DNA of 64,000 nucleotides. Source: Diogma glabrata (taxonomy: Eukaryota > Arthropoda > Insecta > Diptera > Cylindrotomidae). The DNA lies in contig OY856187.1 in the NCBI GenBank assembly GCA_963693315.1, forward strand, positions 392,344,788 to 392,408,787, read 5' to 3'. Below the pieces are notes generated by a model. It was not told where the DNA came from. It ran no database searches and worked only from the letters and a program-made list of their open reading frames with translations. Shown here in pieces: positions 56,262 to 64,000 of the stretch (position 1 is the first letter of the stretch; every line of letters begins with the position of its first letter). A program made the position numbers and the translations under genes.

Positions 56262-56800
56262 ATCCCAATTTAACCAATACCAGTACCAATACCAATACCA
56301 ATACCAATACCAATACCAATACCAATACCAATACCAATACCAATACCAATACCAATACCAATACTAATACCAATACCAAAACCAATACTAATACCAATAC
56401 CAATACCAATACCAATACCAATACCAATATCAATATCAATACCAATACCAATACCAATAACAATACCAATACCAATACCAATACCAATACCAATACCAAT
56501 ACCAATACCAATACCAATACCAATACCAATACCAATACCAATACCAATACCAATACCAATACCAATACCAATACCAATACCAATACCAATACCAATACCA
56601 ATACCAATACAAATACCAATACCAATACCAATACCAATACCAATACCAATACCAATACCAATACCAATACCAATACCAATACCAATACCAATACCAATAC
56701 CAATACCAATACCAATACCAATACCAATACCAATACCAATACCAACACCAATACCAATACCAATACCAATACCAATACCAATTCCAATACCAATACCTTG
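56262..56800. repeat. Hexanucleotide microsatellite (ACCAAT)n
   Basis: About 540 bp of ACCAAT with rare single-base changes (ACTAAT, ATCAAT, ACAAAT, AACAAT). The long frames on both strands (Asn-Thr, Leu-Val, Tyr-Trp repeats) follow from the 6-bp period and are not genes. Confidence 0.98.
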
Positions 56801-58374
56801 CCATTTAGTTTTTATTGAGAAACATTAACAAAACACTGGCGATATTTCACAGTTTCTGTGCTAGAGAGGTTCCTTACATTAGTTTATGAACTTTACTTCA
56901 ATTTTTTTTGAAAAAAAAAATAAATAAATTTATTTTTCGGTTCAGTGCTGCTGTGTGACGCCGACTAGTGAAGCAATATTAGACTTCTATTATATGAGTA
57001 TATGAAACGATCGTTTATCTTTTGTAGAGATTAAAATCAATAAAACAAATAACAAGTTTTGTATATGTCGAAATGTGTTTTTGTGACAATCATGGTCATG
57101 ACTATATTGAATTGTTTATTATTTCATAGAGCACTTGTACATAATACATTAGTTGCGTAACTGCTACCTATGTATTTCGTCATTATTAATAACCAATTTT
57201 AAAACGTCTAATTTATATTACGTAGCAACTGTATCACAAGTGACAATTTCTAGTTTAGTCGTAGAAAAAAAATTTAATCATTACTAATCACTTATCATAT
57301 CCTTGAGTTTTTAAATCATATAATCACACTTAATCTACGATTTGTTTATATTAAACTTTTTTTAATTTTCTTATACAAATTGAATGAATCCCAGTGTTGA
57401 AAACATTTTAATTGCTTGTATTTCTGATTTTCTAAGTAGATTGGATTAATGACAAAACAACGTAAATAAAAAGAGTAAAAACAAAAAATTTAAGGATTAA
57501 GATAAATTTTTTTTTTTGCTTCTTGAAAGCAAATATTTATTATTAAATTTCCATTTTTCTTATAAATTTAGTTAAATAATATTTATGTAACGACACTCTT
57601 CTGTATTTAATACGAAAAAAAAATACAGATCAGATTAATTTCTTTGAATTACAATAATCGTCTTTATTTATTATATTTTCAACAAAAATCATTGTGTAAC
57701 ATAATAAAGTTTATCATTTTTTCGATCTGCAGGGTTTGAGATTGATTTGAATTGAAGAACATATTGTTGTCATGATAAATTTTGTTCGATTTAAATGCTT
57801 GTAATGTTATATTAGACTAATTTACTGTTTGATGGATATTTTGTTGCTCATTTTTTATTGATTTTGGTCCATTTCGACTTTTGTTTTATTGTGTTTTGAT
57901 GAAATTGAAAGATTAAATCAACATCAAATTGTTGTTGTCTCAGCCAATTGTTATTTTGTATTATTAAATGAATTGTTTACATGTTGTTGCCGTAAATCAA
58001 AGTTTAACGTTTTTTGGTTATGTAATTAGCTACTTTTTGTGGTATGAGAAATTAATTTTTTTATATCCATATAGTCTTTATCGTTTTAATTGTTTTGCTA
58101 TAGTTTTATGGATATAAAAAGATAAAATGATGCTTACTTAGCAAATAAATTAAAAATATTTTAGATCCAAAGTTTTGAATTGAAACCAAAATTTAATGGT
58201 AACATCTAAAACCGTTTGATTCATCACACTAACATATTACACTACTTTATAAAAGATGGCGTATTTATATGCAGCTCATTAATGCCTAAAAACAGTACTA
58301 GTTCGTTACAATAAAAAATTGTTCTAGAATTTGTCTAGCAAAAACAATAGACTTCCACTTACTCAAAAACTCTT
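56801..58374. other. Non-coding, no gene seen
   Basis: AT-rich with T-rich patches and no recognisable features. Confidence 0.55.
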
Positions 58375-58570
58375 AGAAAATTATATTACAGTTCCACCAA
58401 TAAGTCCATACAATAATCCTATATTAGTAGTTCCCAAAAAATCAGATCTTTGTAATCAAAAATGGAGCTTAGTAGTAGACTAAAGGCAGTTAAATAAAAG
58501 AAATGTTTTTATTTATACAATTAAAAGACGATTAAAAAAGAGCATGGACCAATCAAAATATTTCATGAAA
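58375..58570 (+). pseudogene. Ty3/gypsy reverse transcriptase fragment
   Basis: The translation reads PISPYNNPILVVPKKSD, then WSLVVD-stop-RQLNKR, the SP..SP..VPKK and WR.VVDYR.LN motifs at the start of gypsy RT, with the Tyr of VDYR replaced by a stop. It is diverged from the same region of the provirus at 3060-3150, so it comes from a different element. Too short to assign further. Confidence 0.78.
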
Positions 58571-60734
58571 AATTATACGTTGGTTGTTACAGAAAAAATG
58601 TTTATGGGGAAAGCTCAGTTTTCATATGACACCGTACGTCGTCCATGTAACTAAAAAACTCTTTTCCAAAATTCCTCATTTGGGAATGGGTGTGAGAGAG
58701 CATTCATCCCCAAATTGAAACGAATTTACGTCAATTGTTTTTCTAAATGATTTCACCTTCCAATTCCATCAAATCACCTGCATCTTTATGTACGTTCATT
58801 AAACATTTTTGCCGATTGCTTTGCGTATTTCTAGTGCAAGAGTTTGCTTTTAGATATTGTTGTTATCATATCTTAGAGCTGAAATTAATTTTTATTAGTA
58901 TCATTTAATTTTTCAATACATTTTATTTTTATTTCAGACCATGCCACGAATGAAAATCCAACTCAGCTTTAATTTATTCAAAACTTCTCTAATGAAAAAT
59001 AAAACGGAAGCACCATAAGCTTTAAACAGACAAACAAAAAATGAAGTTTCAAAACAAAACACTTGATGATAAAACTTAAAAAAGTTTAAACTTTTTTTTT
59101 TCGAAATTATTTAAATTTTTGAAAGTTTACACAATCAAAACAAAATACAAACAATTTACAACAACCATCAATATGAACAAGTTTGCGATAAGGTAACCCT
59201 TAATTTTGGAATTCTAATCTACATCTAAAAAAAACTAAAACATTTAAAAAATCCACTTCGGAAAAAATAATGACAAAACTTTATGCAATTGAATCATCAT
59301 CGGTCAATCTATGTTCTGTTATCTGGGGAACTAATCTATCAATTGAACATCATTATAATGGGGTAAGTTGTAAAAGAAAATTAAAATTTTATGATAAAAA
59401 ACTAATTCAGATTTATTAAAAACTTATGAACGTCTGAGAATTTTTCTTCATTAATGTTGATATTATGTACAGCATAGAAAAACAACAAGGTTCATAATAA
59501 TCATAAAAATCTTTGTTTAACACATTTTGTTTGAAATAATTTTATGATAGTCATTACATTACATAAAATTAAGAAATAAGTCCATTAAAGCTTGTTGAAA
59601 TGAGCAGTCAGTTGTTGTTGATGGAATTTCTTTAATTTTCATTATTTTTATTTTTACATGACTTCGTTTGCTTGATTACAATTAAGAATTTAAGAAAAAA
59701 TATGTCTAGATAAACTTTAGAAATTTAAGAAGTTTAATGAAATGTTAATGTCATAAAGTTTTTATGATTTTAAGTTAAACAATACCACTATTATTGAATG
59801 CTCGTTTAAACGTTATTATGCGACATCTTAGTGAGAACTCTGTCCCAGTGTTCCAATCTAGCCTTTCAAAAATGTAAGATATTGAGAGAAATCAGATCAC
59901 GCTCGTATATACAAATCACTCAGTTTATAACTTCTTATGTTGATGGATGCTCCTAAGTCCTAAGAAGGTGGCCTGGGACCTCTTTCTCTAAAATTTCAAT
60001 TGGAAATTTGGTGCTTCAATGAATCGTATCACCATAATTCCATTTAAGTTTGCTTTGCTGATGATTTATAAAATATTGTGTATGATCTTGATAATACAAA
60101 ACTATTTTTAGTAACATTTTGTGTTTTACAAATAAATAAATTTATTTTTAGTTTAATTTAATTATTATTACAAATAAATTTTGTGTAATATTGTGTAAAA
60201 AATAACACATTTTGAAAAAAAAAAACAAAAATTAAATCAAAAATTTTCCATGGTCCATCGAGCCGGACTTCAGTAGTAAATATGAAAATTAATCTAGTGA
60301 ATATTGATTAATTATCGTTATTTGTGATACTTACACAACAGTATAAATATTGTAACCATTTGTGATTTTTACTGCTCATAAAATAATCTGAAAAATAAAT
60401 ATATATAAATAAAATTTTATTCTGGGGTTTTTAACAGCGTCTAAACCAAGTAAGTGATCTAAATATAATAAGTTAACATTAGCTTTGTGAAAACTTTAAA
60501 AGAGTTAAGCTGCTTGAAGCTTACTCGAAATCAAAATTTTCATCATTACAAGTAAGTTTCTCAATGCAGAGCTGAGTATGAGATCAGTTTAACATGCACC
60601 ATGGCTTGATTTCAGTCTTAATAAATTGCTGAGAAAACAATGATTTCTGCAATTGGTGAAGCAGAAATAATAATAAAACCAAAAATAATGTTCAATTACA
60701 AAAAATGATGTGCAAGGTTCAACAAAGGTGCACA
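58571..60734. other. Non-coding, no gene seen
   Basis: AT-rich. An acceptor-like TTTATTTCAG at 58928-58937 is followed by a 25-codon frame (ATGCCACGAATGAAAATC...), noted only as a weak exon candidate. Confidence 0.4.
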
Positions 60735-61010
60735 AATTGTAATACCTCAAAGGTTTATTAAAGGGAGAATCATATGCATTGATACGTAACGTTGCTATAA
60801 AAGTCGGTAATTATGAAGAAGCTTTGCAAATGATCATTAACCGTTACAATTAGAAAAAGCATGTTAATACTTCTAAAACAATCCATGGAACAGCCAACAA
60901 TAACTCTGTCTTCCAAAAAATCTTTTCACTATATCTACGATGTTTCTATTGAATTACTGAGAGGAATTAAAGTTTCAGGAGAAGACTACCAATCAAAAGA
61001 CATAAAAAAA
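60735..61010 (+). pseudogene. BEL/Pao-type gag fragment
   Basis: The frame reads KL-stop-YLKGLLKGESYALIRNV, then NYEEALQMIINRYN, a stop and KKHVN. This is the pattern of the gag-associated DUF1759 region of BEL/Pao elements (YLK..L.GEA...I......NY..A...L..RYN.K). In-frame stops show it is dead; flanking element sequence is absent. Confidence 0.6.
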
Positions 61011-61029
61011 AATAAAAAATTTTACAACA

Positions 61030-61615
61030 TTTAGGCAAGTTTAGCAGTTACATGTTAAAATTGTTGATGGCGTTGGTAATATTACTTGTGTGTTCATGTT
61101 TCGCTTTTGTTTGTGCAGCAGTTTCGTATAAGTCATTTTCTTTTATGGTTAACTTGTCATTCAGTAGAATATTGCTATTTTGATTGTTTGTTTTGTAAAT
61201 TTCATATTCTTTAGGTGTTTCCATATATCGGCCCTCAAAACATTAGTGTAACAGTTTAATTTCATTGTGGAAATCTGTGCGGTTGTGGTTTTTGTCCATT
61301 AAATGTTGTGCATAATATGAGTTTTTTTTATTACTATAATGTTTGCTAGAGGGTAGGTGTTCTTTATACCTTTTGATGAGGTTTGGCCTTCCCGTTTGGC
61401 CTATATAAAGTTTTTGGCATGTGATTTTGTAAACACCTGTTGACTTTTCTAATGAAGTCTTACGTTGAACTTTTAGCCTGTTTTTTATATTATTTCTTGT
61501 TTTCTAACCTATATTGATGTTGTATTTTGTTTGTATGTTTTTTATGGTAAACAGCATAAATGAAGAATATGCGGTGGAAATGTAACGGATCGTGCTATTT
61601 GGGTTATTACGTTTT
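61030..61615 (-). pseudogene. Penelope-like element, GIY-YIG endonuclease
   Basis: The minus-strand translation contains STGVYKITCQKLYIGQTGR near 61385-61445, the two halves of a GIY-YIG nuclease (GVYKI, YIG) with the catalytic Arg in the following RPNLIKRYKEH. After it come DKNHNRTDFHNEIKLLH, a stop, and GRYMETPKEYEIYK and NILLN, the order seen in Penelope-like elements. At least one stop (near 61245) and a frame change towards the RT part are present. This domain would nick the target DNA. Confidence 0.83.
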
Positions 61616-62107
61616 TCAGTTTCGTTTTTTGTGTTTATATATTAAAATATCTTTTATGTAGGGTTTGAATCCGTTGGCTTGGGCTATGTATTTTAAGATG
61701 TTCATTTCCTCTTTGAAATTTGGTTTAGTCATTGGAGCTGATAGCAGCCTGTTATAAACGGCCAGTTTGTGTTGTTGAGGATGATGAAAATTCTGGTGGA
61801 TTGTGACGTCGCTTGTGATTGGATTCCTGTATATTTTATATTCGATGTTTTGAGAGTATCTGGTTATGGTTAAATCAAGAAAATTAATTGTGTTATTGGA
61901 TTCAAATTCGGCTGTGAAATTTATATTGCTATTTTGCTTGTTTATCATCGAAAGTTGACAATGATTTGCCACCGACTGCAATCTAAGGCATGCAGCGACG
62001 GCTACTATTTGTTCATATAGCTCTTGAAATTTGACTCGAAGGACCAAAATATGATTACGTTTGGTTAGAACAAATAACGAACTTTGAATTCTTTTTAAGC
62101 CTGTCAA
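61616..62107 (-). pseudogene. Penelope-like element, RT C-terminal region
   Basis: The 163-codon frame contains NTINFLDLTITR, YKIYRNPITSDVTIHQNFHH, PQQHKLAVYNRLLSAPM and EEMNILKYIAQANGF, the conserved block (FLDL.I.R..., Y.KPT.TD..I...S.HP..HK) after the palm of Penelope-like RT. The palm with its YxDD is missing: the element is 5'-truncated at about 62107, as is usual for these elements. The GIY-YIG domain follows on the same strand. Confidence 0.87.
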
Positions 62108-62162
62108 TAATTTATAAAAAATTTTTAATTTAAATTATTTATAATTTATTCAATTCATTTTG

Positions 62163-62740
62163 AAAAAATATTTTTCGAATGTTGGAGATTTTTCGATTTA
62201 TGGCCAGTTTTATGTAGTAATCGTCTTATTTTGACTAATTTCAATTAAATGTATTCCTGACCCTTCCTTTCATCATATTTTTTAAAATGTTTGTTGGACC
62301 AATAATATCGGAAAAAACTACAAAATAAGCAAGGGATAAACCTAAGTTTTTTGAGAGCCAAACACATGACTTGACACAAGTCTTAGCGAATGGTATAAAA
62401 CTGAAAGGTGAGACCAAACATGCACCGTAATGATGCTTGAGCTTAAACGGACATGACGTCTAGGAATAAAAGCCTATTATTTGCGTTTTGAAATGAAAAT
62501 TAGCGTATGTTGGAGCTTTTTCGATTCATGGCAAGATTTATGTTGTAATCGTCTTATTTTGACTAATTTAAATTACATGAATGTCCTGAACCTTCTTTCT
62601 ACATATTTTTTCAAAAATTTTTTTTGCCCAAAATATCAACAAATTAAAAATAGACAAGAGGGATAGACTCCAACTCGCAAAAATTGATTTGTCACTAATC
62701 TTGGCGAATGACATAAAAACTAGTAAAAAAACAGGTTTCT
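62163..62740. repeat. Dispersed repeat D, second tandem pair
   Basis: Two units about 327 bp apart share TGTTGGAG.TTTTTCGATT, AATCGTCTTATTTTGACTAA and ATTA.ATG.AT.CCTGA.CCTTC. They match the repeat inside the LINE at 30576-31060. The short frame at 62481-62666 is not a gene. Confidence 0.8.
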
Positions 62741-62825
62741 GATTATACCGAGATGTTACAATTATGAAAAAAAACATTTAACACATGGCTTCTGGCCCAG
62801 GAAAATTTCTAATTCAATTAACTTA
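62741..62825. repeat. Dispersed repeat B, copy 2
   Basis: Weak match to 9478-9560 in the same orientation. It follows repeat D directly here but not at 9.5 kb. Confidence 0.42.
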
Positions 62826-63104
62826 ATAAAACACAAAACACAAAAAATACTCCGAGATTGTAAATAAAAGAAAAGGAAATTAGAATAATAACAACAGAAA
62901 AAAAAAACTAAAAAAAGATAAAAAAAATTTAATCAATAATTAATATTGGGAACATTCTTTATTTACAACAATGTAAAGCAAAATGCCCAATCATTGATTC
63001 AACACAAACGCCGGCGCAGAATCAACTTACTTTACTTTATTATTCGTTTAATTCAGTAAATTAGATGTGATATAACATCACTCCGATGGAAAATCTCCCA
63101 TCAT

Positions 63105-63770
63105 GAATTAAAAAATTATGGTGTAAATTATGAAATTTTTTGCAAATCCATACAATTTTCGATCAATCTAGTTTCGAACCAATGAGAAAATTTTAAACTT
63201 TTCAAAAAGTTCATAATTATCATCATCAGGGCTAGCCGACTAGATAAACTACCAAAAAATGTCAATGCTTATAAACCAAAACCTAGTCTACATTTCTAGC
63301 GAAGTATAAGAAAATAAAAAAATTTACACAAACATATATTTAATAGAAATAAGTGTAGATCACGATAATTGTTGATTATAATTGTTGATTATGTGTCAAT
63401 AGACAGTCATCTAGTCATCTAGTCATCTTCTTCTCACCGATACAAGCTTGTTATTCAATACTAGCATAGCTAGAGTATAACAACAACAGTGATCACTAGA
63501 GAAACTAATTGATTAAACCTGAATCTATTAAATATATGTTTATGTAAATTTTTGGTTTTCTTATACTTCACTAGAAATATTGACTAATTTTTGGTTTATG
63601 AGCGTTGACTTTTTTTGGTAGCTTATATAGTTGGCTAGCCCTTATGAGAATGGTAAACTTTTTCAAAAGTTTAAATTTTTTTCGTTGGTTCGAAACTAGA
63701 TCGGTCGAAAATTGTATGGATTGCAAAAAATTTCATAACTTGCACCATAATCTTTTAGATTCAGTTCTAA
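63105..63770. mobile_element. Foldback element with arms of about 220 bp
   Basis: The left arm is 63105-63345 and the right arm 63530-63770, diverged reverse complements: GAAATTTTTTGCAAATCCAT opposite ATGGATTGCAAAAAATTTCA, TAGTTTCGAACCAA opposite TTGGTTCGAAACTA, and GGGCTAGCCGACTA opposite TAGTTGGCTAGCCC. The spacer is about 180 bp. There is no coding capacity; probably a non-autonomous DNA element. Confidence 0.85.
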
Positions 63771-64000
63771 TATTCGTTTAACAAAAAAATATTATTTGTT
63801 TCACATTGAGAAACGAAAAATAAATAAAAATAAAAATAAAATAATAATAAAAACAACTCATCGAAATATACGTTCCGTTATATGTTTTAAAATAGCAAAA
63901 GAATTATGCGTTACAGTCGAACGTCATAAATAAATAAATATTATTTATGAAACGGAAGCACATTTTCGTTTTGTATAGAAAATTTGCGAATGTTGGTCCG
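63771..64000. other. Non-coding end of window
   Basis: AT-rich. The last bases (TTTGCGAATGTTGG) resemble the beginning of repeat D units (TTTCGAATGTTGGAG), so another copy may start at the edge. Confidence 0.4.

Noticed and set aside
56216..56818. Long Asn-Thr, Leu-Val and Tyr-Trp repeat frames
   Set aside because: The hexanucleotide microsatellite has no stop in several frames; no protein is implied.
1..64000. tRNA, rRNA and telomeric repeat signals
   Set aside because: No convincing B-box-like GGTTCGAATCC context with cloverleaf, rRNA core or TTAGG array was found by eye; a covariance-model scan would be decisive.

Overview
The window looks like a repeat-rich, AT-rich stretch of an arthropod, most probably insect, nuclear genome. 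I recognise no complete host protein-coding gene, rRNA or tRNA in it. The arthropod reading rests on an env-bearing Ty3/gypsy element of the errantivirus type, RTE-like and Jockey/CR1-like LINEs, a Penelope-like element with a GIY-YIG domain, a BEL/Pao-type gag fragment, a Tc1/mariner-type transposase remnant and a TTAA-flanked piggyBac-like element. The species cannot be named from this sequence alone.

Layout, left to right. 771-7586 is an errantivirus-like provirus: a truncated 5' LTR, a primer-binding site, gag, a -1 frameshift site, protease, RT/RNase H/integrase, env in two frames and a full 3' LTR. It sits inside an RTE-like LINE whose 3' half continues at 7587-8640. 8.7-19.6 kb is mostly non-coding, with hairpin elements, a decayed DNA transposon (13.1-13.9 kb), a degenerate tandem array and a GC-richer block at 15.2-15.8 kb. 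19.8-24.9 kb is a satellite of about 39 copies of a 130-bp monomer, ended by a MITE-like insertion. A 570-bp near-palindrome lies at 25.6-26.1 kb. 27.0-29.5 kb is a second RTE-like LINE, split by a 1.35-kb insertion that carries a 51-bp minisatellite. 29.5-31.9 kb is a decayed LINE with an RNase H domain, split by a dispersed repeat. 35.4-36.5 kb is a 290-bp tandem repeat, interrupted by a minus-strand Jockey/CR1-like LINE (36.5-43.0 kb) that carries at least two nested insertions. 49.26-53.99 kb is a TTAA-flanked, piggyBac-like non-autonomous element filled with a 140-bp satellite. 56.3-56.8 kb is a hexanucleotide microsatellite. 58-62 kb holds relics of a gypsy RT, a BEL/Pao-type gag and a Penelope-like element. 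A foldback element occupies 63.1-63.8 kb.

The elements relate by nesting and copying rather than as a pathway. Every reverse transcriptase examined except the provirus's carries frameshifts, stops or lost catalytic residues, so most of this material is dead. The most unusual items are the piggyBac-like element filled with a satellite, the long palindrome at 25.6-26.1 kb, the higher-order periodicities in both satellites, and the provirus, whose coding regions are nearly intact but whose 5' LTR is missing its U3.
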